Part shown: positions 7,682-16,200 of the stretch, one piece after another | Layout of the letters: the number at the start of each line of letters is the position of its first letter | Position numbering within the stretch: the stretch's first letter is position 1 | Assembly (NCBI GenBank): GCA_017539025.1 | Contig: JAFYHT010000066.1 | Coordinates: forward strand, 1-64,000 | Origin: Erysipelotrichaceae bacterium | GTDB lineage: Bacteria > Bacillota_I > Bacilli_A > Erysipelotrichales > Erysipelotrichaceae | Direction of reading: 5' to 3' | Length of the DNA stretch: 64,000 nt | Notes under the pieces: model-generated | Database searches by the model: none | Told to the model about the DNA's origin: nothing | What the model saw: the letters and a program-made list of their open reading frames with translations, nothing else | Translations under genes and position numbers: made by a program

Positions 7682-8122
7682 ATGAAGATACGAAACATGA
7701 CGATAGAAGACTATGAGAAGGTCTATGCATTGTGGCTTTCCTGCAAAGGGATGGGTCTCAACGATATCGATGATTCCAGACAAGGGATCGAAAGATATCT
7801 GAAACGCAACCCCGATACCTGTTTTGTGGCAGAAGAAGATGGAAAGATCGTCGGTGCCATCCTTGTCGGACACGACGGCAGAAGAGGACACATCAGCCAT
7901 ACGGCTGTTCATCCTGAATACAGGCATCAGGGCATCGGCAAAACCCTGGTAGAAACAGCTCTGGAGTCTTTAAAGAAACACGATATTGCCAAGGTCAATC
8001 TGGTCGTCTTCAAGAGGAATGAAGGCGGTAATGCTTTCTGGGAGTCGATGGGTTTTACCGAAAGAGAAGACCTCAATTACCGCAACAGGAATCTGGTAGA
8101 ATTTACCAGGTTTGATACATAA
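7682..8122 (+). CDS. GNAT family N-acetyltransferase
   Basis: 146 residues starting MKIRNMTIEDYEKVYALWLSC; this ATG follows AAAGGATGATG and is preferred to the upstream in-frame ATG at 7640. The acetyl-CoA loop is HPEYRHQGIGKTLVE at about 80-94. The ending VVFKRNEGGNAFWESMGFTEREDLNYRNRNL resembles YpeA-type GNATs. It is the third stand-alone GNAT after those at 3479 and 3942 with its own distinct sequence. Substrate unknown. Confidence 0.85.
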   Translation: MKIRNMTIEDYEKVYALWLSCKGMGLNDIDDSRQGIERYLKRNPDTCFVAEEDGKIVGAILVGHDGRRGHISHTAVHPEYRHQGIGKTLVETALESLKKHDIAKVNLVVFKRNEGGNAFWESMGFTEREDLNYRNRNLVEFTRFDT

Positions 8123-8131
8123 GGAGATGTT

Positions 8132-8986
8132 ATGAACAGAGAAGAAAGAATCACTTTATATGAACAGATGTTCGATACGGTTAATGCAGTACTTAGCAAT
8201 ATCGAAAGTGACCTGAAGCAGCTTGATGCGTGTGAAGTCCTGGTCAAGGGATTGGAAGCTTACTATACAAGCGAAGAATGGATGAGCGATTTTGAAGCAG
8301 ATGAAGCCGGTGAACTTCCTGCTGATCTCAAGCGCGGAGTGTTATCGGAAGATGGCATCTATGATCTGCTGGAAAGATTTGAGCAGCTGAAAGACAAAAT
8401 GGTGGAAACTGTCAAAGGAAAGACAGTAACAAGAGATATCACTTTGGCAATCACATCGCAGATGGCAAACAATGCTGCAGAAAACGAAAAGAAATCACTG
8501 GTCGGACATCTGGGCACTCATTTTGATGTCATGGATAAGATCTTTCCATTAAACTATATCAACAGAAAAGCTGTTGTTTTCGATGTTACGGATATCAAAG
8601 GAAGAGACATCGATGTCGATGATATCGATTTTGATCTGATCGAACCGGGCATGTTTGTGGCATTTAACAGCGGATTTATGAAGCAGGCTGCTTATGGTAC
8701 GGAAAAGTATCGCCATGAACACCCACAGCTTTCCAAGGAACTGATCGAAGCGCTGATCGAAGAAGAGATCTCGATCATCGGTATCGATTTTGCGGGCGTC
8801 AGAAGGGGATCGGAACACACTCAATACGATCAGTATTGTGCTGATGGCGGCGTCTTCATCGTAGAAAATCTTTGCGATCTGAACGGTCTGTCTGAAGTCA
8901 AGGATCTGGTGATTCATACCTATCCGATGAGATATGAAGGAGTCACAGGATTGCCATGCAGGGTGATCGCTGAATATGCAAAGTAA
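8132..8986 (+). CDS. DUF4298-cyclase fusion protein
   Basis: 284 residues in two parts. Residues 1-90 match DUF4298: coiled helices then YYTSEEWMSDFEADEAGELP and KRGVLSEDGIYDLLE. Residues 95-284 match the cyclase / kynurenine-formamidase fold: VGHLGTHFDVMDKIF keeps the H-x-GTH-x-D metal motif but lacks the usual following P-x-H. This fold hydrolyses N-formyl or cyclic amide substrates. The two families normally occur separately as far as I know. AAGGAG precedes ATG 8132. The next gene starts inside its last codons. Confidence 0.75.
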   Translation: MNREERITLYEQMFDTVNAVLSNIESDLKQLDACEVLVKGLEAYYTSEEWMSDFEADEAGELPADLKRGVLSEDGIYDLLERFEQLKDKMVETVKGKTVTRDITLAITSQMANNAAENEKKSLVGHLGTHFDVMDKIFPLNYINRKAVVFDVTDIKGRDIDVDDIDFDLIEPGMFVAFNSGFMKQAAYGTEKYRHEHPQLSKELIEALIEEEISIIGIDFAGVRRGSEHTQYDQYCADGGVFIVENLCDLNGLSEVKDLVIHTYPMRYEGVTGLPCRVIAEYAK

Positions 8987-9953
8987 GGATAAGAAAAACA
9001 GTCTGTTCGCAATATTGATGCTGATGGCAGCAGTCATCTGCCTGCTGTTTGTTTTTGTGTTTACTTTTTCCGCATTCAGGGAAATGGGAAATGAATATCA
9101 CGCATTGAAGGGGCGTGATCTGTCAGAGGATTTTTCGGCAACGATCATATACGATGATCATCTCTATGCGATGCTGGGATATGGGATCATGAATGATCCT
9201 CTCGATCCGGGAAGGGCTGAATATCTTTCTTCTTTCCTGAAGACATCCATCAGGAGTATCGATGAAAGGATCTTTTCGGCAGATGTCCTGTACACGATGA
9301 TGATCACATCATTTATGTCCCTGTTTCTCTATGAGAGATATGGAAGTGAAAAGAAGAAACATGTTCTGATGATCGCTGTTTGTGTTTTCTCTGTTTTCTT
9401 TCTTTTATCAGGATCATCATTCATATTCTCTTCGATCAGGGATATTCCGTTCTATCTTCCTTCAGGCAATTCTCTTTTGTGTCTGATGATTGGCATGATC
9501 TGTATCATCGGTGGGCACTGTTTCCTTGCTTTCCTGATCAGAAAGGTCAGATTCAGGAAGATCGTTTCATTGATCGCAATCCCTGTGATCTTCTTTGTTT
9601 TCCTGTTTTCGACGGCATTTGAAGGAGGCCTGCTGATGTCGCCATATATCGATTCCTTTGATCACGTCTATGACGTGATCCCTCAAGAGAAGTGGGATGA
9701 TCTGTATTATGATGAAGAAAAGAATGTACTCATTCTTGATGGGAACGAATACGAAGCCAAACAGATCGAAAATCCCGATCATCTGAAAGGTTTGTCTGCG
9801 ATTGGTGCGATCGCTTTTGAACTGATCGATCCTTATTCCGGAAACAGTATTGAAATGATCAGGCAGATCATCGATTCGCCGATCCCGCTGTGGATACTGT
9901 TTCTGTATCTGTTGAAATCGTTTATCTGGATCTTTGTATCATTGAAGTATTAA
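8976..9953 (+). CDS. Hypothetical multi-pass membrane protein
   Basis: 325 residues overlapping the previous gene by 11 bases. Hydrophobic segments lie at about 10-30, 110-125, 132-150, 165-185, 195-215 and 300-320. Between them is an extracytoplasmic-looking stretch (about 31-105) and an acidic stretch (about 225-290) containing YDVIPQEKWDDLYYDEEKNVLILDGNEYEAKQ split across strands. I recognise no family. The overlap suggests co-translation with the DUF4298-cyclase protein. Confidence 0.65.
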   Translation: MQSKDKKNSLFAILMLMAAVICLLFVFVFTFSAFREMGNEYHALKGRDLSEDFSATIIYDDHLYAMLGYGIMNDPLDPGRAEYLSSFLKTSIRSIDERIFSADVLYTMMITSFMSLFLYERYGSEKKKHVLMIAVCVFSVFFLLSGSSFIFSSIRDIPFYLPSGNSLLCLMIGMICIIGGHCFLAFLIRKVRFRKIVSLIAIPVIFFVFLFSTAFEGGLLMSPYIDSFDHVYDVIPQEKWDDLYYDEEKNVLILDGNEYEAKQIENPDHLKGLSAIGAIAFELIDPYSGNSIEMIRQIIDSPIPLWILFLYLLKSFIWIFVSLKY

Positions 9954-9962
9954 GGAGCACAT

Positions 9963-10709
9963 ATGGAATATATCAGAGTCACAAAAGAAAATATCGAGAA
10001 GGAACACATCTGCTGTGCCATCTCCAACAACAATGATATACAGGTCTCTTCCAAGAAGGCCTGGCTGAAGGATCGTTTCGATGACGGACTCGTCTTTCTC
10101 AAGAGTACAGAAAGAGGCAAGTGTTTTATTGAATACATCCCGGCTGAAAATGCCTGGAATCCGATCGAAGCAGATGGCTATATGTATATCGACTGTCTGT
10201 GGGTATCCGGCAGCTTCAAGGGACACGGTTATTCAAGCGACTTGCTGAACGAGTGTATCAGAGACAGCAAGGAAAAAGGAAAGAAAGGCCTGTGTATCCT
10301 TTCTTCCGCAAAAAAGAAACCATTCCTGGCTGATCCGAAATTTCTGAAACACAAGGGATTTGAAGTTTCTGATGAGGCAGACAACGGAATTGAATTGTGG
10401 TATCTTCCTTTTGATCCAAACGAGGTAAAACCGAGCTTCAAGCAGTGTGCCAGACATCCTCATATTGATGATATGGGTTATGTCTTATACTATACGGATC
10501 AGTGTCCGTTCAACGGGAAGTATGTGCCGTTGTTGGAGGAGGTCGCCAAAGAAAAGGGCATCTCTTTCAAAGCGGTCCGCATTGATAACAAGGAAGATGC
10601 GAAAAATGCACCAACACCGGTGACGACATATGCGTTATTCCACGATGGCCAATACATTACAAATGAACAGATGAACGAGAAGCGTTTCTTACAAAGAGTA
10701 TCAGGATGA
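9963..10709 (+). CDS. yoaP: YoaP-like GNAT acetyltransferase with YoaP C-terminal domain
   Basis: 248 residues. The N-terminal half is a GNAT domain with the acetyl-CoA loop SGSFKGHGYSSDLL. The C-terminal third (YYTDQCPFNGKYVPLLEEVA, then PTPVTTYALFHDGQYITNEQMNEKRF) is the YoaP domain found in Bacillus subtilis YoaP and relatives, which looks thioredoxin-like with a C-P-F in place of CxxC. AAGGAG lies 7 bases before ATG 9963. The reaction is unknown. Confidence 0.82.
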   Translation: MEYIRVTKENIEKEHICCAISNNNDIQVSSKKAWLKDRFDDGLVFLKSTERGKCFIEYIPAENAWNPIEADGYMYIDCLWVSGSFKGHGYSSDLLNECIRDSKEKGKKGLCILSSAKKKPFLADPKFLKHKGFEVSDEADNGIELWYLPFDPNEVKPSFKQCARHPHIDDMGYVLYYTDQCPFNGKYVPLLEEVAKEKGISFKAVRIDNKEDAKNAPTPVTTYALFHDGQYITNEQMNEKRFLQRVSG

Positions 10710-11107
10710 TGACAGATAAAGAAAAGTATTTCATTGAGACATTCATCGCAAAAGACAGACAGGAAAGACTCCTGTATGAGTTTTCTCATGAAAAGAAAAG
10801 ATATAAGGGACTGGATCGATTCTCTCATCAGTCAAAGCAGCTTCTTGATCCAAAAAAGATCATAGCGGAAGGAATAGATCTCTTTGATCAGAAAGTGTTT
10901 CTTGATCATCTGAAGAAACACAAAGATGAAGAAGTATATATCGCTTCAACAGATGCGTATTACGATGGCATGAGTCTGTCTTTGGAAGAAGCGATCAGGG
11001 AATCTGCTCTCTTTATGGAGGCGGTGATCATCATTGGAAAAGGATATGCGATCGTGATCGGCGAAGCGATGAAAGGCGGAAGTGACAAGTACCTGCTTGC
11101 GGAGTGA
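10706..11107 (+). CDS. Conserved hypothetical protein
   Basis: 133 residues overlapping the yoaP-like stop by four bases (ATGA). The sequence is hydrophilic, beginning TDKEKYFIETFIAKDRQERL, with an alternating C-terminal part (VYIASTDAYYDGMSLSLEE, FMEAVIIIGKGYAIVIGEA). No membrane segment or catalytic motif is evident and I do not recognise the family. Tight coupling on both sides makes a real gene likely. ATG 10709 is an alternative start one codon later. Confidence 0.6.
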   Translation: MMTDKEKYFIETFIAKDRQERLLYEFSHEKKRYKGLDRFSHQSKQLLDPKKIIAEGIDLFDQKVFLDHLKKHKDEEVYIASTDAYYDGMSLSLEEAIRESALFMEAVIIIGKGYAIVIGEAMKGGSDKYLLAE

Positions 11108-11110
11108 GAC

Positions 11111-12289
11111 ATGAATCTTGAACTGATGAAAGATCACATTGAAACGAAGAGGCTGGTATTGTTTCCTTATACGAAGGAAAGCCTTTCCTTATTCAACAGT
11201 GATCTGAGTCGTTTTGAAGAAAGATACGGAGTCAGATATTGTGGTGAAGAACTCGATCATCTCTTGAACAGTTTCCTGGTGAAACTGGAAAAGGAGATCG
11301 AAGATGATCCTGAAAATTATCTGTATTTCACGGAGTTTCTGATCGTGTTGAAAGAAAACGATCACATCATTGGTTCCATCGATTTCAAATACATCCCGCG
11401 TGATGGGATCACCGAGATAGGGTATGGTCTGAATAGAAATTATGAAGGTCATGGCTACATGAGTGAGGCGTTAAAAGCTTTCCTGGATTTTGGAAAGAAG
11501 CTGGGGATCACTAAGGTACTGGCAGATACGCTTCCCGACAATATCAGATCTCAGAATGTATTGAAACGGAACGGTTTCCGTTTCCTGAAACAGGATGGCA
11601 ATCTCTGGTGGGAAAAAGATCTCAGGGATTACTATGAAGCATATGATGACCGGTATAAGATGATCCATCAGATGGGATATATGTGGTCCTCTGACGAAAG
11701 TACTCCGATTGTAAAAGATGTGATCGAAAGATACGGGATCACAAAGGAAGACAAGATCCTTGAGATCGGATGCGGGGAAGGAAGAGATGCGATCCGTTTA
11801 CTGAAAGAAGGTTACGATCTTCTGGCGACTGATATCTCTAAAGAAGCTGTTGCTTTCTGTCAGAGGAGATTTGTTGAATACAGTCAGGATTTCTCTATCC
11901 TGGATTGTCTCAAAGGACATCTTGATGAAAGATATCGGATGATCTATGCGGTGGCAGTCGTACATATGTTGACAGAGGATGAGGACAGAAGAAAGTTCTA
12001 TCGTTTCATCTTTGATCATTTAGAAGATGGTGGTATTGTGCTTATCTGCAGCATGGGTGATGGAACATTGCAAATGAAATCTGACAAGGATGAAGCATTT
12101 GAGATCAGGGAAAGAGATCATGTATCCGGGAAGGTGAATGTCACCGCAACATCCTGTCGGATGGTCTCGATGGAGACATTTGAAAAAGAATTAAAAGAAA
12201 ACGGACTGAAGATCAGGGAATCAGGGATCACATCTTCTCTTCCTGATTTTGACAGTCTGATATATGCGGTAGCAGAAAGGGAGAAATAG
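11111..12289 (+). CDS. GNAT acetyltransferase-SAM methyltransferase fusion
   Basis: 392 residues in two domains. Residues 1-175 are a RimJ/RimL GNAT: IETKRLVLFPYTKESL, IIGSIDFKYIPRDGITEIGYGLN, loop NYEGHGYMSEALKAFL, and SQNVLKRNGFRFLKQDGNLWWEK. Residues 195-392 are a class I methyltransferase with motif I ILEIGCGEGRDAIRLL and motif II YDLLATDISKEAV. Fusion suggests two modifications of one substrate or sensing of one reaction by the other. GGAGTGAG precedes ATG 11111. The next gene begins two bases after its stop. Confidence 0.8.
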   Translation: MNLELMKDHIETKRLVLFPYTKESLSLFNSDLSRFEERYGVRYCGEELDHLLNSFLVKLEKEIEDDPENYLYFTEFLIVLKENDHIIGSIDFKYIPRDGITEIGYGLNRNYEGHGYMSEALKAFLDFGKKLGITKVLADTLPDNIRSQNVLKRNGFRFLKQDGNLWWEKDLRDYYEAYDDRYKMIHQMGYMWSSDESTPIVKDVIERYGITKEDKILEIGCGEGRDAIRLLKEGYDLLATDISKEAVAFCQRRFVEYSQDFSILDCLKGHLDERYRMIYAVAVVHMLTEDEDRRKFYRFIFDHLEDGGIVLICSMGDGTLQMKSDKDEAFEIRERDHVSGKVNVTATSCRMVSMETFEKELKENGLKIRESGITSSLPDFDSLIYAVAEREK

Positions 12290-12290
12290 G

Positions 12291-12782
12291 ATGAATAAAG
12301 AAGCAATCGTAAATATCCATACGGAAGATCCGTTCATGAAGGTGGCGATCGAAGAAGCTTTTGATGGGATCAGCCAGGGACACGGCGGTCCGTTTGGCGC
12401 GGTCGTCGTCAGAGATGGGAAGATCTTAGGAAAAGGGCATAATCGCGTACTGGTCGATCATGATCCGACTTGTCATGGGGAAGTATCGGCGATCAGGAAT
12501 GCCTGCAAGAACGAAGGTAATCATGATCTTTCCGGTTCCGTCATCTATACGACAGGTGAACCTTGTCCGATGTGCCTGTTCGCGTGCATCTGGGCAAATA
12601 TCGAAAAGATCTATTACGGATGTACGATCGAGGATAATGCTCTGATCGGTTTCAGAGATGAAGAGATGTCGACGATGATCTTGTCCAGAGATCAGATCAA
12701 AGATTTCGAGGAGTGTGTTGACCGCGACGCCTGTCTGAAACTGTTTGATGTCTATCTGGCGATCGAGCACCAAACATATTGA
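12291..12782 (+). CDS. Nucleoside / guanine deaminase family protein
   Basis: 163 residues of the cytidine-deaminase fold. The zinc site reads CHGEV (His62, Glu64) and PCPMC (Cys92, Cys95). Most relatives have HAE rather than HGE; the metal ligand and the general acid are kept. The context KGHNRVLVDHDPTCHGEVSAIRNA resembles guanine deaminase (GuaD) more than tRNA adenosine deaminase TadA. AAAGGGAG precedes ATG 12291. The stop overlaps the next start by one base. Confidence 0.82.
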   Translation: MNKEAIVNIHTEDPFMKVAIEEAFDGISQGHGGPFGAVVVRDGKILGKGHNRVLVDHDPTCHGEVSAIRNACKNEGNHDLSGSVIYTTGEPCPMCLFACIWANIEKIYYGCTIEDNALIGFRDEEMSTMILSRDQIKDFEECVDRDACLKLFDVYLAIEHQTY

Positions 12783-13222
12783 TGAAGGTCCGCAGATTTG
12801 AAGAAAGAGATTTTCTGTCTTTGTACAGACTGCTTTCTGATGAAAATGTGATGAGATATCTGGAAGAGCCTTTCGATGAAGAAAGGACTCTTTCGTTTCT
12901 CAAGGAAAACGGATCGAATGAGGATCCAAGGATCTATGCGGTCGATGAAGATGATGAGTTCATCGGCTATGTGATCTTTCACGAATATGATGAAAGCAGT
13001 TATGAGATCGGCTGGGTCTTATCTCCTGAATGCTGGGGAAAAGGATATGCATCAAAGCTGACGGAGATCCTGATCGAAAAGGGAAGAAAGATGAATAAGG
13101 ATCTGGTGATCGAATGTGTTTCTGAGCAGACCGCAACGAAAAAGATCGCTGAGAAATATGGGTTTGTTTATATGGGAATCGATGATGGTCTTGAGGTCTA
13201 TCGTTTGGACCATCGGTCATGA
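12782..13222 (+). CDS. GNAT family N-acetyltransferase
   Basis: 146 residues from ATG 12782, whose A is the last base of the deaminase stop. Motifs: VRRFEERDFLSLYRLLSDENVMRYL at the start in the RimJ/RimL manner, YEIGWVLSPECWGKGYASKLTEIL for the acetyl-CoA loop, and KKIAEKYGFVYMG at the end. It is the seventh GNAT domain in the first 13.3 kb. A new promoter follows its stop. Confidence 0.82.
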   Translation: MKVRRFEERDFLSLYRLLSDENVMRYLEEPFDEERTLSFLKENGSNEDPRIYAVDEDDEFIGYVIFHEYDESSYEIGWVLSPECWGKGYASKLTEILIEKGRKMNKDLVIECVSEQTATKKIAEKYGFVYMGIDDGLEVYRLDHRS

Positions 13223-13240
13223 AATGATAAAGATGTGATG

Positions 13241-13249
13241 TGTTAGAAT
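13241..13249 (+). promoter_or_regulatory. Extended -10 promoter TGTTAGAAT
   Basis: TGTTAGAAT lies 24 bases before the aldo/keto reductase start, with AAGGAGATG between them. No convincing -35 is present, as expected for extended -10 promoters. The same nonamer recurs at 2401 and 55051. Confidence 0.5.
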
Positions 13250-13273
13250 GAAGGCGAAAAGGAGATGTGACTT

Positions 13274-14458
13274 ATGATCTATAACGATTTTCACGGATTG
13301 AAACTGTCAAGACTTGGCTTTGGCTGCATGCGTTTCTTAAAGGGAGAGGACGGTCAGATCGACCAGCAGAAGGTCAACGATATGATCGATCTTGCGATCG
13401 CAAACGGTGTCAATTATTTTGATACGGCTTATCCTTATCTCGATGGCAAATCAGAGATCGCATTAGCTGAGGCTTTGAAGAAGTATCCGCGAGATTCCTA
13501 CTTTCTGGCAGATAAGTTCCCGGGTCATTCTCTTCCGGGTCCGATCGACAATATCGGATTGTTCAATGTGTCTCTGAAGAAATGTAATACCGATTATTTT
13601 GATTTCTATCTCTTACACAACATTACCGAGTGGTCAGTGAAGATCTATGAGTCTGAAGAATATCACATCATCCCTGATATCAAGAAGATGAAGGACGAAG
13701 GAAAGATCAGACACTTCGGTTTCTCTTTCCATGGCGGACCTGATCTTCTGGAAGAATTCTTGAACAGACATGAAGGCTTGTTTGAGTTCGTGCAGATCCA
13801 GTGCAATTATCTCGACTGGACTTTGCAGGACGCAAAGAGGAAATACGATATCATCACAAAACACGGGCTGGGTGTCTGGATAATGGAACCTTGCCGTGGT
13901 GGAAAGCTTGCGGTACTGAGTGAAGAGAATCACGAGAAACTGAAAGCCTTCGATGAAAAAGCAAGCGATGCTTCCTATGCCTTCCGTTTCCTGCAGGGGC
14001 TTGCGGGGATCAAGGTCATCCTTTCCGGTATGAATGAAGTATTCCAGGTGGAAGACAATCTCAATACTTTCAAGGAATACAAGCCACTCAGCGAAGAGGA
14101 GAAGAGTGTATTGTTTGAGATCGCAGAATCACTTAAGAAGGGTGTTCCTTGTACCGGATGCCGATACTGTTGTGATGGCTGTCCGATGGGTCTCAATATC
14201 CCTTATCTTCTGGAATGTTACAACGACATGAAATACACTTCTTCCATGACTCCTGGCATGAGACTGGATGGACTGGACGAAGACAAGAAACCGGCTGCCT
14301 GCATTGGCTGCGGTCAGTGTTCTCATGCCTGCCCTCAGCACATCGATGTGCCAAGTGTCCTTGCGGAGCTGAGTGAGATGTATACCAATAGTCCGAAGTG
14401 GGCAGAGATGTCCAAGGGACGTCATGAATCGATCAGAAAAGATTTGAATATGGAGTGA
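13274..14458 (+). CDS. Aldo/keto reductase with C-terminal 4Fe-4S ferredoxin domain
   Basis: 394 residues. The N-terminal 290 form an aldo/keto reductase barrel with the tetrad in context: Asp and Tyr in YFDTAYPYLDGKSE, Lys in FLADKF, His in FYLLHN. The C-terminal 100 carry two Cys clusters, CTGCRYCCDGCPMG and CIGCGQCSHACP, which bind iron-sulfur clusters. Such ferredoxin-tailed AKRs are common in anaerobes and probably take electrons from ferredoxin rather than only NAD(P)H. Its own promoter and AAGGAG precede ATG 13274. A thioesterase follows one base after the stop. Confidence 0.88.
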   Translation: MIYNDFHGLKLSRLGFGCMRFLKGEDGQIDQQKVNDMIDLAIANGVNYFDTAYPYLDGKSEIALAEALKKYPRDSYFLADKFPGHSLPGPIDNIGLFNVSLKKCNTDYFDFYLLHNITEWSVKIYESEEYHIIPDIKKMKDEGKIRHFGFSFHGGPDLLEEFLNRHEGLFEFVQIQCNYLDWTLQDAKRKYDIITKHGLGVWIMEPCRGGKLAVLSEENHEKLKAFDEKASDASYAFRFLQGLAGIKVILSGMNEVFQVEDNLNTFKEYKPLSEEEKSVLFEIAESLKKGVPCTGCRYCCDGCPMGLNIPYLLECYNDMKYTSSMTPGMRLDGLDEDKKPAACIGCGQCSHACPQHIDVPSVLAELSEMYTNSPKWAEMSKGRHESIRKDLNME

Positions 14459-14459
14459 T

Positions 14460-14864
14460 ATGGATCTCAATTTTGATTCCCTGTTCAATCACGTCTATGA
14501 CGTAAAAGACTGCGAACTGATCACTTATGAAAGAGGAAGGATCGTTTTAAGGACGATCGTCAACGAGAGCTGCTGCAATCCTTATGGAATGGCACACGGC
14601 GGATTCCTGTATACGCTTTGTGACAATGCGGCAGGTTTACTGGGTTATTCTCTGGGTTCTTATGTCGTCACTATGCAAAGCAGCATCAACTACATTTCTT
14701 CTGTCAGAAACGGTGAAATACTTACGATCGAAGCAAAGGCGATCCATGACGGCCGTTCCAGCAAGGTCTGTGAACTTGTTGTATGTAATGAGAAAGGAAC
14801 TCTGATCTGCAAGGCTACATTCACTATGTTTGTTGTCAAAAAGATAGAAGAGGAAAAACAATAG
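14460..14864 (+). CDS. PaaI-family hotdog thioesterase
   Basis: 134 residues of the single-hotdog type. NPYGMAHGGFLYTLCDNAAG carries the HGG and downstream acidic residue expected at the active site of PaaI-like acyl-CoA thioesterases. The end of the fold is SSKVCELVVCNEKGTLICKATFTMFV. It is coupled one base after the AKR stop, so both enzymes may act on one compound. The acyl group is not predictable. Confidence 0.85.
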   Translation: MDLNFDSLFNHVYDVKDCELITYERGRIVLRTIVNESCCNPYGMAHGGFLYTLCDNAAGLLGYSLGSYVVTMQSSINYISSVRNGEILTIEAKAIHDGRSSKVCELVVCNEKGTLICKATFTMFVVKKIEEEKQ

Positions 14865-14873
14865 TGATAAAAT
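14865..14873 (+). promoter_or_regulatory. Extended -10 promoter TGATAAAAT
   Basis: TGA-TAAAAT directly follows the thioesterase stop and lies about 20 bases before ATG 14894, with GAGGAGG between. No clear -35 box. Confidence 0.4.
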
Positions 14874-14893
14874 GATGAGGAGGTAAAAAAAAC

Positions 14894-15340
14894 ATGAAAA
14901 TCTTAAAGAAAATCGTAGGGCTTCTCTCAGCATTGCTGATCATAGGCGGAGCATTCGTCCTTCTCTGGCAATACTTCCGCAATAAACAGTTATTCGTCGT
15001 CTTGCTTTCAAATTCGATCGTCAAGGGTTCGATCGGTGTCCTTCAGAAGATGGGCATGGCTGTGATCGCCATCATCGTCGGACTGATCCTGTTTGTCATC
15101 TACATGAAGATCGGTTCCGTTGTCAGAAGGAATGAAAGAGAAAAAAGAGAAGCTTTGAAGCTTCAGCAGAAGGAAAACGAAGAACTGCAGAGACAGCTGA
15201 AGAAAGAGGCTGAAGAGGCCAAGGCAGAAGCTGAACAGGCAAAGAAAGAAAACGAACTCATGAAGATGACCTTCATGAGGAAGAAAGAAGAAGGTTCCGA
15301 AGAAGAATCTGTCGAAGAAGAAACAGAAAAGCAGGAGTGA
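14894..15340 (+). CDS. Membrane-anchored coiled-coil protein
   Basis: 148 residues: two membrane segments at about 5-27 and 50-72, then a highly charged coiled coil (about 75-125; REKREALKLQQKENEELQ and following heptads) and an acidic tail rich in EEE. The layout suggests a cytoplasmic rod held at the membrane, perhaps a scaffold. No family recognised. A strong ribosome site GAGGAGG precedes ATG 14894. A hairpin terminator overlaps the stop. Confidence 0.7.
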   Translation: MKILKKIVGLLSALLIIGGAFVLLWQYFRNKQLFVVLLSNSIVKGSIGVLQKMGMAVIAIIVGLILFVIYMKIGSVVRRNEREKREALKLQQKENEELQRQLKKEAEEAKAEAEQAKKENELMKMTFMRKKEEGSEEESVEEETEKQE

Positions 15341-15350
15341 TCCTGCTTTT
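15327..15350 (+). terminator. Intrinsic terminator over the stop codon
   Basis: AAAAGCAGGA (15327-15336) pairs perfectly with TCCTGCTTTT (15341-15350) around a 4-base loop that holds the stop of the coiled-coil gene. It closes the long plus-strand block. Confidence 0.8.
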
Positions 15351-15359
15351 GTGATGCGT

Positions 15360-16049
15360 TTAAGAATTCTTTTTCATATAGCGGTAAAGGAAGTATACCA
15401 TTGCCGCTTCTCCATACATGGAGATATAGAACATCAGACTCAGTTTCTTGTCTCCGCTTGGATCTCTTCCCAAGAAGATGCCAAGCATCGTGAATGCCAG
15501 CATCAGGAATCCCGCCAGAAACATGTGCGGGTTTTTCTTTTTGATGAGCAGATAGATTCCGACGCCGATCATGAAATAGTCAGGTACGATGTTCAGCATC
15601 TGTATCAGACCGTTGACCCAGCCCGGTGTTTCAGCTGCCTGGGCATAGCGGTTGACGCCCAAGGCGATCGGTTCCGTGACCAGATTGATGGATGCAAAGG
15701 TACCGGCGATCATCAACAGGATCGTAAAGATCCAGACGACCTTGATGACAGTCTTGTTTTCCGTTAATGCATAGAAGCACAGCGGGAACAGTAACGGGAT
15801 CATCATGAAGTGCAGGACATATCTGAATTGTGACAATCCTTTTAACAATGATCCAAACGGCATGAATGCGCCAAGCGCCAGAATGAGAGCGTCATAGAAA
15901 AGGCCGATGCAGATGATCCCTGTCAGTAAGGGCACGGGGTCTTTCTTGTTTTTCTGATACTGCTTGAACATCGCTGCGATAGATACCAGTTCCAGTATTG
16001 CCATGATCCATAAAACAGGATCCATTGTAGAGATGATGATGTTTCTCAT
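15360..16049 (-). CDS. Multi-pass membrane protein, unknown function
   Basis: 229 residues with about seven hydrophobic segments. The longer open frame reaches 16331, but the first 94 codons read through the promoter and 5' end of the opposite gene. On the minus strand GGGTGA lies 6 bases before ATG 16049-16047, so that start is chosen. The region around PFGSLLKGLSQFRYVLHFMMIP and GIFLGRDPSGDKK is conserved-looking, but I cannot name the family. It is transcribed divergently from the 16201 gene. Confidence 0.7.
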   Translation of the reverse strand: MRNIIISTMDPVLWIMAILELVSIAAMFKQYQKNKKDPVPLLTGIICIGLFYDALILALGAFMPFGSLLKGLSQFRYVLHFMMIPLLFPLCFYALTENKTVIKVVWIFTILLMIAGTFASINLVTEPIALGVNRYAQAAETPGWVNGLIQMLNIVPDYFMIGVGIYLLIKKKNPHMFLAGFLMLAFTMLGIFLGRDPSGDKKLSLMFYISMYGEAAMVYFLYRYMKKNS

Positions 16050-16169
16050 ATGTTCACCCGTGATATCTGTGATATCCCTTTCTACAACTATTATAATCCT
16101 CTTGTGTATTCCGGGATATACCTTTGGGTACATGTCACCCGGCACTCGTATAGGAATATCGGCATATGG

Positions 16170-16175
16170 TATAAT
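16170..16175 (+). promoter_or_regulatory. -10 box TATAAT, extended
   Basis: ATATGGTATAAT contains a consensus -10 with an upstream TG, 25 bases before ATG 16201, followed by AAGGAG. It serves the 16201 gene and lies in the divergent intergenic space. Confidence 0.6.
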
Positions 16176-16200
16176 GGATTCACCAAGGAGATTAAATAAT

